Below are positions 34,467-42,705 of a stretch of 64,000 bases of DNA, piece by piece. Source of the stretch: Duganella sp. Root336D2 (GTDB lineage Bacteria > Pseudomonadota > Gammaproteobacteria > Burkholderiales > Burkholderiaceae_D); assembly GCF_001425005.1 (NCBI RefSeq), contig NZ_LMDB01000039.1:186001-250000 (forward strand). The letters are read 5' to 3'. Under the pieces are notes generated by a model that worked only from the letters and a program-made list of their open reading frames with translations, searched no databases and had not been told where the DNA came from. A program made the translations under genes and the position numbers. Position 1 is the first letter of the stretch; every line of letters begins with the position of its first letter.

Positions 34467-36155
34467 TTAATGTAATGCCATGGTCACATTGCTTTTTGCT
34501 TCAATGTCCAGGTAGCGCCAATTGGTCAGTTCGACCGGATGCCGGTTGTAGTTTTTAAGCCACGGTTGCTGGATATCGGCCGAAATCGGGTGGATCAACA
34601 GCACCCAAGGGTTATACGCGTGGATCAGCTGGTTCAGCTCGCGATACAGGGCGTTGCGCTCCGGGCCATCGCTGAGCTTGCGGGCTTTCTCATAGCGGCT
34701 GTTGTAATCCGGCAGGTTGAAGCGGGCGTAGTTGGCTCGGCCGCTGTTCGGTCCCCACAGCAGCTGGAAGAAGTTGTCGCCATCCGGGAAATCGGCCACC
34801 CAGTTGGTTTCAAACATCTGCACCTTGCCCAGGCGGCTGGCCTTGATGATCTCGGTCTTCTTGTCGGTCTTGAAGCTGACCCGGATGCCGAGGGCATTCA
34901 GGTTCTTGCGCCATAGTTCGTCGCGCAGGCGGCCCACCATGGTCGGTTCGCTGTGCATCACCAGCGCCAGCGGCCGGCCATCGGGCAGGTTGCGGAAACC
35001 GTCCTTGCCGACCTTGTAGCCGAAGCGGTCCAGCAGGGCCCTGGCCAGTTTCGGATTGTAGCTGACCGGGCTGCGGTAGGCCGGGTCGTAGCCCAGCACA
35101 TTGGGCGGCAGCGGGCTTTGTGCCGGGATGGCCAAGCCCTTCTTCAGCAGGGCGATGTCTTCGGGGCTGTTATAACCCAGCGCTATGGCGCGGCGCAGGG
35201 CGACCTTCTCCTTGCTGTAGCCGCCGATCACCGGGTCGTCCATGTTCATCCACATGTAATAGGTCTGCAGCACGGGGAATGGGGACAGCACCATGCCGCG
35301 CTTGGCCAGGTCGTTTTTCAGCACCGGTTTCGGCGCGGATGGGTCCAGCACCATATCGCGCATCGACTCCGGCACCTGTTCGATGTAATCGAATTCGCCA
35401 TTCAGGAAGCCCAGCACGCGCGACTGGTACTCCTCCATGATCTTGACTTCGACCTTGTCGACGATGGGCAGGTGCCTGCCTTGCCAGACCTGGTGGTAGC
35501 CCTTGTTGGCGGCCAGCGTGATTTTGTCGCTGCGCTTCCATTCCTCGATGACGAAGGGGCCGCTGCCGACCGGGTGGTTGCCGACCTGGCTGCCGTAGGC
35601 ATTGGTCACTTCTTTCGCCACCGCGCCGGTGGCAGGCAGGGCGAGGTAGAACAGCAGGCTCGGATCCGGTTCCTTCAGCGTCAGGCGCAGGGTGTATTTA
35701 TCGAGCGCGCGCAGCTCGGCCAGTTTGCCCTCGAACATGAAAGACCAGGGCGATTTCAGCGCGGGATCGAGCAGTCGCTCAATGGCAAATTTGTAATCCG
35801 TCGCCGTAACTTCGCGCTTTTTCCCGTTAAATGCTGGATCGTCGCTGAAGAACATGCCGGGCTTCAGGTGGAAGGTCCAGACCTTGCCGCTGGCATCGCT
35901 GCTGGGCATTTCACGCAGGCTGCTTGGCGCCAGCTTCACCGGCCGCGCCTCGTAGTCGTAGCGCAGCATCGGCTCGAACAGGTTTTCCAGCAGGCTCAAA
36001 CTGGCGAGGTCGGAGGCAACAGCGGGATCGAGGCCGGTTTCCCCCGTCGACAGGAAGGCGTGCAGGACTTTGTCGGCGGCCAGCGCCGCCGGAGCGGCGG
36101 TGGCAAGGACGAGAGCTGCGGCGAGAACGCGAAGTTTTATCATGCGGCGGAGCAT
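34467..36155 (-). CDS. ABC-type solute-binding protein, family 5 (peptide)
   Basis: 562 aa, or 558 from the ATG at 36143; neither start has a clear ribosome-binding site. Signal peptide ends PAALAADK. The family 5 pattern is seen in LDPAVASDLASLSLLENLFEPML, the VWTFHLKPGMFFSDDP strand, DYKFAIERLLDP, NHPVGSGPFVIEEW and NFFQLLWGPNSGRANYARF. Such proteins bind oligopeptides or murein peptides in the periplasm. No permease or ATPase genes are near, so it must feed a transporter encoded elsewhere, as E. coli MppA does with Opp. It is first in the unit with the TonB receptor and the S66 peptidase. Confidence 0.9.
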   Translation of the reverse strand: MLRRMIKLRVLAAALVLATAAPAALAADKVLHAFLSTGETGLDPAVASDLASLSLLENLFEPMLRYDYEARPVKLAPSSLREMPSSDASGKVWTFHLKPGMFFSDDPAFNGKKREVTATDYKFAIERLLDPALKSPWSFMFEGKLAELRALDKYTLRLTLKEPDPSLLFYLALPATGAVAKEVTNAYGSQVGNHPVGSGPFVIEEWKRSDKITLAANKGYHQVWQGRHLPIVDKVEVKIMEEYQSRVLGFLNGEFDYIEQVPESMRDMVLDPSAPKPVLKNDLAKRGMVLSPFPVLQTYYMWMNMDDPVIGGYSKEKVALRRAIALGYNSPEDIALLKKGLAIPAQSPLPPNVLGYDPAYRSPVSYNPKLARALLDRFGYKVGKDGFRNLPDGRPLALVMHSEPTMVGRLRDELWRKNLNALGIRVSFKTDKKTEIIKASRLGKVQMFETNWVADFPDGDNFFQLLWGPNSGRANYARFNLPDYNSRYEKARKLSDGPERNALYRELNQLIHAYNPWVLLIHPISADIQQPWLKNYNRHPVELTNWRYLDIEAKSNVTMALH

Positions 36156-36276
36156 AAGCCAGTGCGTGGCGATACGCCAGCTTATAACTTTTTTACATGA
36201 GCGCAGCGCATACTTTCATCTGCTGGCCCTATACTTTCGCTGCAAAATCGGTCATTCCACTACAAGAAGTACATCC

Positions 36277-37515
36277 ATGTCCCTTAATTACATCTGGTCC
36301 GGGTTTTTCCTCGTCGGCTTCGCCGCCGCCATCATCCAATGGCTGTTCATGGGCGATACGGAGATCTTCAAGAAGATCATCGACGGCACGTTCGAGTCCG
36401 CCAAACTGGGTGTGATGGACATCGCCCTGCCGCTGGCCGGCGTGATGACGCTGTGGCTGGGGATCATGAACATTGGTGAAAAGGCCGGCGCCATCGGCTG
36501 GCTGGCAAAGATCATCTCGCCTTTTTTCTCGCGCATTTTTCCGGAAGTGCCGAAGGACCATCCGGCTACCGGCCACATGGTGATGAATTTCTCGGCCAAC
36601 CTGCTGGGCCTCGACAATGCAGCGACTCCGTTCGGCCTGAAGGCGATGGAAAGCCTGCAGACGCTGAACCCGAACAAGGACACCGCCAGCAACGCCCAGA
36701 TCATGTTCCTGGTGCTGCACACCTCGGGCCTGACCCTGATCCCGCTGGCGATCATGGCGCAGCGCGCCATCCTCGGCGCGGCCGATCCCTCGGACATCTT
36801 CATTCCCTGCATGATCGCGACGTATGCGGCAACCATCACCGGCATTATTGCCGTCGGCATCCGCCAGCGGCTGAACCTGTTCGACCCGGTGCTGCTGGCC
36901 TGGATCGGCGGCATGACCGCGGCCATTGCGGGCCTGATCTGGTATTTCACCGCCTTCCTGACGCGCGACCAGATCGAGGTGGTGTCGAAAGTGGCGTCCA
37001 ACCTGATCCTGATGTCGATTATTGCCGCCTTCATCATCGGCGCCCTGCTCAAGAAGGTGAATGTGTATGACGCCTTTATCGAGGGCGCAAAAGGCGGCAT
37101 CCAGACGTCGCTGACGGTGATTCCTTACCTGGTCGGCATGCTGGTGGCGATCAGCGTGCTGCGCAATGCCGGTGTGTTCGGGCTGGTAATGGATGGCTTC
37201 AACTGGGTCTTCAGTGCGCTGGGCCTGCGTACGGATTTCGTGCCTTCGCTGCCGACGGCACTGATGAAGCCTTTCAGCGGTTCCGGCTCACGCGCCATGA
37301 TGATCGACGCGATGAAAACTTACGGCCCGGATTCCTTCGTCGGCCGCCTGGCTTGCATCTTCCAGGGTTCAGCGGATACTACCTTCTATATCGTGGCGCT
37401 GTATTTCGGCTCGGTCGGCATCCGCAAGACGCGCTATGCGATTTCCGCCGGCCTGATCGCGGATCTCGCGGGGGTATTGACCGCGATTGCTGTAGCCTAC
37501 GTGTTTTTCGGTTAA
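36277..37515 (+). CDS. SpmA-SpmB fusion membrane protein
   Basis: 412 aa from the ATG at 36277. Two nucleoside-recognition (Gate) domains are fused. The SpmA half holds LGVMDIALPLAGVMTLWLGIMNIGEKAG and FSANLLGLDNAATPFGLKAME. The SpmB half holds FIEGAKGGIQTSLTVIPYLVGMLVAISVLR, ALMKPFSGSGSRAMM and CIFQGSADTTFYIVALYFG. About eight to ten membrane segments are seen. The name comes from Bacillus spore maturation; the transported substrate is unknown. It lies 10 bases before dacB. In B. subtilis dacB also sits with spmA and spmB, although that DacB is of a different peptidase family. Confidence 0.9.
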   Translation: MSLNYIWSGFFLVGFAAAIIQWLFMGDTEIFKKIIDGTFESAKLGVMDIALPLAGVMTLWLGIMNIGEKAGAIGWLAKIISPFFSRIFPEVPKDHPATGHMVMNFSANLLGLDNAATPFGLKAMESLQTLNPNKDTASNAQIMFLVLHTSGLTLIPLAIMAQRAILGAADPSDIFIPCMIATYAATITGIIAVGIRQRLNLFDPVLLAWIGGMTAAIAGLIWYFTAFLTRDQIEVVSKVASNLILMSIIAAFIIGALLKKVNVYDAFIEGAKGGIQTSLTVIPYLVGMLVAISVLRNAGVFGLVMDGFNWVFSALGLRTDFVPSLPTALMKPFSGSGSRAMMIDAMKTYGPDSFVGRLACIFQGSADTTFYIVALYFGSVGIRKTRYAISAGLIADLAGVLTAIAVAYVFFG

Positions 37516-37525
37516 GGATCCAACG

Positions 37526-39067
37526 ATGCGCCGCCTGCTTCTCGCCTCACTGTTTGCCGCCATCGGCACTGCCGCCCATGCGGCCCTGCCGGAGCCGATC
37601 GCTCGCCTGGCGGCAGAGAAGGGCATCCCGGAAAGCGCGATCGGGGCGGTGGTGCTGCGCGGCGACCAGGTGCTGGTCTCGAATGAAGCAACGCGCACCT
37701 TCAATCCCGCTTCGACCATGAAGCTGTTCACCACCATGGTGGGACTGGACGTGCTGGGCCCGCAATTCCGCGGCCGCACCGAATTGCGCACCACCGGCGA
37801 AGTGGCAGGCGGCGTGCTGCACGGCGACCTGGTGCTGCGCGGCGGCGCCGATGGCGATTTCACTGCCGACGCTTTCACGCACATGCTGGAAAAATTGCGC
37901 ACCAGGGGCATCCGCAGGATCGAGGGCAACCTGGTACTGGACCGCCAGCTGTGGCAGCCCGCGCGTGCCGATGCCGGCGCGCCGCCGTTCGACGAATCGC
38001 CCGAGGCTTACTACAACCTGATTCCCGATGCGCTGCTGCTGAACATGAACCTGCAGACGCTTGACATCACCTCTGATGCGAAATCGATCAAGGTGAGCGT
38101 GCTGCCGGAACTGGACAATGTGCGCGTGCGTTCGGAGCTGATGCTGGTCGACCGCGACTGCGCAAAATGGGAAGACGGCTGGAAGATTCCCGAGTATGTG
38201 CGCAATGGCTCGCAGCTGAGCATGGTGCTGAAAGGGACGTTCCCGCGCAACTGCAGCAAGGCCAACGTGATCAACGTGATGGACCGCACCGATTACGCAG
38301 AGCGCCTGTTCCGCGCGATCTGGGAGCGCCTGGGCGGCCAATTCAGCGGCCAGGCGTTCGAAGCCTCCGCCGAGCAGGCGCGCGCCCTCAATAGCGCTGC
38401 CTCGACGCTGCTGGCCGAGCATGTGAGCCGCTCCCTGCCCGAGATGGTGCGCGATACCAACAAGCTCTCCGACAACGGCCTGGCCCGCACCATCTTCCTG
38501 AGCCTGGGCAGCCTGCAGGCCGACCCGGTGCTGGGCAGCCGTCCCCTGCCTGATACGGCGCCGATGGAAATCCCGGGCGGCGCGGAAGCAGCGCCAGTAC
38601 CGATGAGCACCAATGCCCGCTCGGAAATGGTGATTCGCAACTGGCTGCGCGCCCACGGCGTCGACGATGCCGGCATGGTGTTCGAAAACGGTTCCGGCCT
38701 TTCGCGCATCGAGCGCGCCAGCCCGGAACAGATGGCCGGCTTGCTGAAGGCGGCGCAGAAATCGCTGTGGGCGCCGGAGTTCCTCACCAGCCTTCCGATT
38801 GCGGCAATCGACGGCACCATGAGGCGCCGCCTGAAGGAAAGCCCGGCTGCTATGCACGCACGCGTCAAAACGGGTTCGATCAAGAACGTGGTGGCTGTCG
38901 CGGGCTACGTCCCCGACGCCAACGGCCAGCAATGCGTCGTGGTCGTTATGGTCAACCACGAGCGCGCCGGCAACGGCAACGGCCGCGCACTGGCGGACGG
39001 CATGATCGATTGGGTTTCGCGCAATTCCGCTCCGGAAGCGGTACCTGCAATGCCAAGCACACATTGA
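37526..39067 (+). CDS. dacB: D-alanyl-D-alanine carboxypeptidase/endopeptidase (PBP4, S13)
   Basis: 513 aa with a signal peptide (ending AAHA, residue 19). Catalytic motifs are S63-T-M-K66 (NPASTMKLF), S315-D-N (KLSDNGLAR) and K448-T-G (ARVKTGSIKNV). The large insert between the first two motifs is typical of S13 enzymes. It removes the terminal D-Ala and cuts cross-links in periplasmic peptidoglycan, releasing D-alanine and uncrosslinked stems. It follows the SpmAB fusion directly. Its stop overlaps the GAGGAG site of the next gene. Confidence 0.95.
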   Translation: MRRLLLASLFAAIGTAAHAALPEPIARLAAEKGIPESAIGAVVLRGDQVLVSNEATRTFNPASTMKLFTTMVGLDVLGPQFRGRTELRTTGEVAGGVLHGDLVLRGGADGDFTADAFTHMLEKLRTRGIRRIEGNLVLDRQLWQPARADAGAPPFDESPEAYYNLIPDALLLNMNLQTLDITSDAKSIKVSVLPELDNVRVRSELMLVDRDCAKWEDGWKIPEYVRNGSQLSMVLKGTFPRNCSKANVINVMDRTDYAERLFRAIWERLGGQFSGQAFEASAEQARALNSAASTLLAEHVSRSLPEMVRDTNKLSDNGLARTIFLSLGSLQADPVLGSRPLPDTAPMEIPGGAEAAPVPMSTNARSEMVIRNWLRAHGVDDAGMVFENGSGLSRIERASPEQMAGLLKAAQKSLWAPEFLTSLPIAAIDGTMRRRLKESPAAMHARVKTGSIKNVVAVAGYVPDANGQQCVVVVMVNHERAGNGNGRALADGMIDWVSRNSAPEAVPAMPSTH

Positions 39068-39077
39068 GGAGTTGAAG

Positions 39078-39338
39078 ATGGGTGAAGTAAAACAGTATTG
39101 GTTCCCCGCCAAACGCTATGGCTGGGGATGGGGTGTGCCTGTCACCTGGCAAGGTTGGCTGGTACTGGTTGCCTACCTGCTGGCGATGGTGGGCGGCGCC
39201 CTGTTGTTGAATCCTGCGCACTCGCCTTTGGGCTTCCTGGCGCTGACCACCGTGGCCACCTCGATCTTCATCCTGGTTTGCTACCTCACGGGTGAGCCGC
39301 CGCGCTGGCGCTGGGGGGATGATGGCAAGGCAAAGTAA
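39078..39338 (+). CDS. Small two-helix membrane protein, unknown function
   Basis: 86 aa from the ATG at 39078, with GAGGAG at 39065-39070. Two hydrophobic helices are visible, WQGWLVLVAYLLAMVGGALLL and LGFLALTTVATSIFILVCYL. The N-terminus has YWFPAKRYGWGWG and the C-terminus RWRWGDD. I recognise no functional family. It is co-transcribed with dacB and overlaps the next gene, so an envelope role is likely. Confidence 0.8.
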   Translation: MGEVKQYWFPAKRYGWGWGVPVTWQGWLVLVAYLLAMVGGALLLNPAHSPLGFLALTTVATSIFILVCYLTGEPPRWRWGDDGKAK

Positions 39339-39825
39339 AAGCATATCGACAGCGGCATTGGCGGTCGTTGTCGCGGTAGCCGCTTATTGGTATTGGTCGC
39401 CGCTGCTCGTTGTGCACCAGATGAAGGAAGCGGTGCGGGTTCATGACGTGGAGGCGTTCAACAGCCACGTCGATTTTCCGGCGCTGCGGGAGAACATGAA
39501 GGACGACATGGCCGGCAAGCCGGGCGACGACGCCCTTACCGGCTTCGGGCGCCTGCTGGGCGGCGTCGTAGTGGATGCGCTGGTGCGGCCGGAGGCGGTG
39601 ATGTTCGTGCTGGAGCATGGCGAATTTGCGAAGAAGCGTGGTGGCCGGCATGAGGACCGTGGCGAACGCGAACACGACGAGGCGCCGCCCTCCGGCGAAG
39701 ACAGGCCGAAATGGGTGACCGAGCGCGATGGCGTCAATCGCTACATCGTCCGCAATGACAGGATCGCGCTGGTCTTCGTCCGCCATGGCTTTGCGGACTG
39801 GAAGCTGTCCGGGTTCCTTCTATGA
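39322..39825 (+). CDS. DUF2939-type membrane-anchored protein
   Basis: 167 aa from the ATG at 39322 (39319 is also possible). One N-terminal helix, ALAVVVAVAAYWYWSP, anchors a periplasmic domain with LVVHQMKEAVRVHDVEAFNSHVDFPALRENMK, a DUF2939 hallmark. A charged His/Glu-rich loop (about 115-130) follows. Function unknown. It overlaps the upstream gene by 17 bases and the convergent gene's end by 6. Confidence 0.75.
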   Translation: MARQSKSISTAALAVVVAVAAYWYWSPLLVVHQMKEAVRVHDVEAFNSHVDFPALRENMKDDMAGKPGDDALTGFGRLLGGVVVDALVRPEAVMFVLEHGEFAKKRGGRHEDRGEREHDEAPPSGEDRPKWVTERDGVNRYIVRNDRIALVFVRHGFADWKLSGFLL

Positions 39826-40287
39826 AGCGCGCAGCACCTTGCGCGTCGCCCACACGATCGGAAGGCTGAACAGGAAAATATGCGACAGGATGTCCATGCC
39901 CCATGAGAAGGCGTTAAACGTCACCGGGCGCGGGAACGCCGACAAGGGCAGCACCACCAGCCGCATGGTGAAGAACACCAGCAAACCGTAGCCGACTGCT
40001 GCCAGCAGCGGCTTGCGTGCCAGCGCGGGAATGCGGCGCGCGGCGAAGAAGAAGAGCGCCATCCACACGAAACTCAGGGCGAAATGGCAGGCCAGGCCGA
40101 ACACCGCGGCAGCCGCACCACCGCTGAAGGCCGCTTTACCCAGCGCGCCGCTGGCGACAACTTGCAACAGGCGCTCCGGCGGCAGGCCGTTATAGCCGGC
40201 GAAGCTGATGGCGAACAGGATGTCCAGCAAACCGCCCAGCGCGCCGCCGGTCAGGATTGCTCGTGGGGTAGACCAGGGCTGATGCAT
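39820..40287 (-). CDS. Four-helix integral membrane protein, unknown function
   Basis: 155 aa from the ATG at 40287, with AAGGAGA upstream. Hydrophobic helices include ILTGGALGGLLDILFAISFAG, GLACHFALSFVWMALFFFAA, LLAAVGYGLLVFFTMRLVVLPL and ILSHIFLFSLPIVWATR. I know no function. It is the last gene of the leftward series that starts with the GntR regulator, 13 bases after the VanX/DdpX gene. Confidence 0.75.
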   Translation of the reverse strand: MHQPWSTPRAILTGGALGGLLDILFAISFAGYNGLPPERLLQVVASGALGKAAFSGGAAAAVFGLACHFALSFVWMALFFFAARRIPALARKPLLAAVGYGLLVFFTMRLVVLPLSAFPRPVTFNAFSWGMDILSHIFLFSLPIVWATRKVLRAS

Positions 40288-40300
40288 GGCTGCCGTCTCC

Positions 40301-40912
40301 TTAAAGGACTTTCGTGTAATCGCGGCGCACCAGTACGCGGTCGCCGCAGTCGAAATGCCACCATTCGCTGTTGATCCCCGCAAAGCCTGCCTGGAACATG
40401 GCGTCGCGCAGCAGCTGGCGGTTGGCGATTTGCGCGGCAGTCAACTCGCCGCTGGCGAGGTGCCGCGCCTCGAGTGCAGGGTGGGACAATTCTGTCATGT
40501 CGTCGAAGCCCGTACCCATGTCGAGCTCCTGCCCGCTGGGATCGAGGATGGTGACGTCGACCGCCATCCCAAACGAGTGAATGGAACCGCGCTCCGGCGG
40601 CGCAAGGTACATCTGCAGGCTGGTGCCGGCCAGCGCATCCCACAACTGTTCCTGCACGCGGTGCGGGCGCAGGGCGTCCAGCAACAGCACTTTGAAGCCG
40701 GGCGCGCGCTGTGCCAGGTAGCCCACCGCGCTCTCGATGGCCGCGGCTGCATCGCGATGCAGCCAGGCGCAGTCCAGCGGCGAATACAGGTCGCGACCGA
40801 CAAAGTTATCCGCCCCGGCATAACGCAGGTCCACCGCGATTCCGCCGATGGTGGCCAGGTGGCGGAAGTCGGGGCTGCCGGCAACGTCTTCGCTGCGCAT
40901 GGTGTTGCCCAT
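40301..40912 (-). CDS. ddpX: D-Ala-D-Ala dipeptidase (VanX/DdpX, M15D)
   Basis: 203 aa from the ATG at 40912, which overlaps the LysR stop (TAATG). Zinc ligands are H112, D119 (SIHSFGMAVDV) and H186, with catalytic E183 (SEWWHF); the substrate Arg is in LLLDALRPHR. No signal peptide is seen, so it acts in the cytoplasm, splitting D-Ala-D-Ala to free D-alanine. E. coli DdpX scavenges the dipeptide for energy in stationary phase. No vanA- or vanH-like gene is near, so resistance is unlikely; recycling fits the neighbours. Confidence 0.92.
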   Translation of the reverse strand: MGNTMRSEDVAGSPDFRHLATIGGIAVDLRYAGADNFVGRDLYSPLDCAWLHRDAAAAIESAVGYLAQRAPGFKVLLLDALRPHRVQEQLWDALAGTSLQMYLAPPERGSIHSFGMAVDVTILDPSGQELDMGTGFDDMTELSHPALEARHLASGELTAAQIANRQLLRDAMFQAGFAGINSEWWHFDCGDRVLVRRDYTKVL

Positions 40913-41814
40913 TACTGTCCTTGTTCGAGACAGGCGCGCGCCATGCTGGCGATGGAATCGGCCAGTTGGCGCGCGCCGTGCGACAGGGGGGCGTGGCTGT
41001 TCGTCAGCAGGAAGAGCTGGATCGGAATGGCCGGCGCCCACTGGCGCTTCTGTACCCTGGCCGAGTCGGCCGATGCCGCCGTGAACGGATCGACCACAGC
41101 CAGCCCGGCGCCGGCTTCCACCAGCGAGCGGGCAATCTGGTAAGTCTGCACCGTGGTGCGGAAGTTGGGATGGATGCCCTGCGCTTCGCAGGAAGCAACA
41201 ATCATTTCGCCCAGCGGATCGTTGTCGGCGTGGCCGATCAGTTCACCGGTCAGGCCTTGCGCCGTCAGCGGCAGGCCCGCTTCGTCGCTGCGCCAGGTGC
41301 CGGCCGGTGCGATCACCGTCATCGCCCCCTGCGCAATCGGCTCGGCGATGATGCCGGGGTGGCGCGGGTCCTGCAGCGACAGCGCCATGTCGGCTTCGCC
41401 CAGCCGCAAGGTGTTGACGATCTCGGACGTGTGGTGGGTAGCCAGTTCGCATCGCGTATCCGGGAATTCCTTGCGCCATTCGCTCATCGCTTGCGGCAGC
41501 ACGCTGATGGCGATGGTCGGGGTCGAGACCAGCCGCACGGTTTCAACGGCGCGCCCTTTCAGGCTGGCGGCCAGGCGCCGGATGCCTTGCAGGTCGCGGT
41601 GCAGCTTTTCGGTTTCGGCGAACAGGCGGTGCGCTTCCGGCTTCGGATACAGCTTGCCGCGCACGCGTTCGAACAGCGGCATGCCCAGTTGCAGTTCGGC
41701 GTGCTGCAGGACCTTGGTCACGGCCGGCTGCGAAATATGCAGCACCTGGGCGGCGCCACTGATGGTGCCGACCTGCATGATGGCGTGGAAAACTTCGATG
41801 TGGCGCAGCCGCAT
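40912..41814 (-). CDS. LysR-family regulator in the peptidoglycan cluster
   Basis: 300 aa. The N-terminal winged HTH is at about 1-60 (MRLRHIEVFHAIMQVGTISGAAQVLHISQPAVTKVLQHAE). The effector domain follows (VRLVSTPTIAISVLPQAMSEWRKEFP, VVDPFTAASADS). It overlaps the VanX/DdpX gene by one base, so it is coupled to it rather than divergent, which is unusual for LysR regulators. The effector is unknown; D-Ala-D-Ala, an amino acid or a muropeptide are plausible. Confidence 0.9.
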   Translation of the reverse strand: MRLRHIEVFHAIMQVGTISGAAQVLHISQPAVTKVLQHAELQLGMPLFERVRGKLYPKPEAHRLFAETEKLHRDLQGIRRLAASLKGRAVETVRLVSTPTIAISVLPQAMSEWRKEFPDTRCELATHHTSEIVNTLRLGEADMALSLQDPRHPGIIAEPIAQGAMTVIAPAGTWRSDEAGLPLTAQGLTGELIGHADNDPLGEMIVASCEAQGIHPNFRTTVQTYQIARSLVEAGAGLAVVDPFTAASADSARVQKRQWAPAIPIQLFLLTNSHAPLSHGARQLADSIASMARACLEQGQ

Positions 41815-41901
41815 GGTCCTGGTTCCTCTTCCTCAGCGCCGCAAGTCCTCCCCGCGGCATTTTGGCAGGATAGGGGAAAGCCGGCGCTCGTGCAAACCGC
41901 C

Positions 41902-42693
41902 TTACGGTTTTGGCTTGGGCGCGGTCAGCACGTCGAGGATGGCGGCGGATTCGGCGTCGGGCACGCCGTCCCATTTGCTGTTGCGGTACTTGGCCTGGAA
42001 GGTCACCAGCACGTTGTGGGTTTCCGGGTCCAGCACCCCGGTTTGCGGGGTGGCGTAGCCGTGCTGCGCCAATTTTTGCTGGAACCAGGCGATATCCGGC
42101 AGTTGGGCTTCGTATTGCGGGCGTGCTGCGGCGACCGCATTGGCATCCGGCCAGGCGATCAGGCCTTCGTCGGCCAGGCGCTTCCAGGGGAACATCGGGC
42201 CCGGGTCCTGCTTGCGCTGCGGTGCGACGTCGGCGTGGCCGAGGAAGTTCTCCGGCGCGACCTGGTGGCGCTCCTTGATCTGCTTGAGCAGGGCGACCAG
42301 CTGGTCGATCTGGCGGTCGCTGAAGGCGTACCAGTGGCGGCCATCGGGCATGTCCTTGAAGCCGGGATTGACGATTTCGATGCCGATCGAGTTGTAGTTC
42401 AGCGCAGTATAGGTCTTCCAGCTGCTCAGGCCAGCGTGCCATGCGGCGCGGTTTTCGTCGACCAGGGCGTAGACGCGCGGCTCATTCTCGTCGGTTACAA
42501 GATAGTGGGCGCTTACCTCTTTCTCGGTCAGCAGCTTGATCGACAGCGGCAGGTCCGATACGGTGTAGTGCAGCACCACGAAACGCACGCGGCTGCTCTG
42601 CCCTTTGGACGTCAGCGAATGGTCGATATTCGGCAGTTGCGTGGCGCAGCCGGTCAGCAGGGCGATCAGGGAAGCAAGCAGCAGTTTTTTCAT
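41902..42693 (-). CDS. amiD: AmiD-like N-acetylmuramoyl-L-alanine amidase lipoprotein
   Basis: 263 aa. The lipobox LLTGC puts the lipid on Cys16. The amidase_2 domain has zinc ligands H42 (VVLHYT), H153 (LGHADVAPQRKQDPG) and D163, with catalytic E106 (IGIEIVNPG). The C-terminal part (ARPQYEAQLPDIAWFQQKLAQHGY... FQAKYRN) is a peptidoglycan-binding helical domain. E. coli AmiD, a membrane-anchored lipoprotein, cuts stem peptides from both MurNAc and anhydro-MurNAc. It lies 12 bases after the sugar kinase. Confidence 0.93.
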   Translation of the reverse strand: MKKLLLASLIALLTGCATQLPNIDHSLTSKGQSSRVRFVVLHYTVSDLPLSIKLLTEKEVSAHYLVTDENEPRVYALVDENRAAWHAGLSSWKTYTALNYNSIGIEIVNPGFKDMPDGRHWYAFSDRQIDQLVALLKQIKERHQVAPENFLGHADVAPQRKQDPGPMFPWKRLADEGLIAWPDANAVAAARPQYEAQLPDIAWFQQKLAQHGYATPQTGVLDPETHNVLVTFQAKYRNSKWDGVPDAESAAILDVLTAPKPKP

Positions 42694-42705
42694 CGATCTC
42701 GTCTT

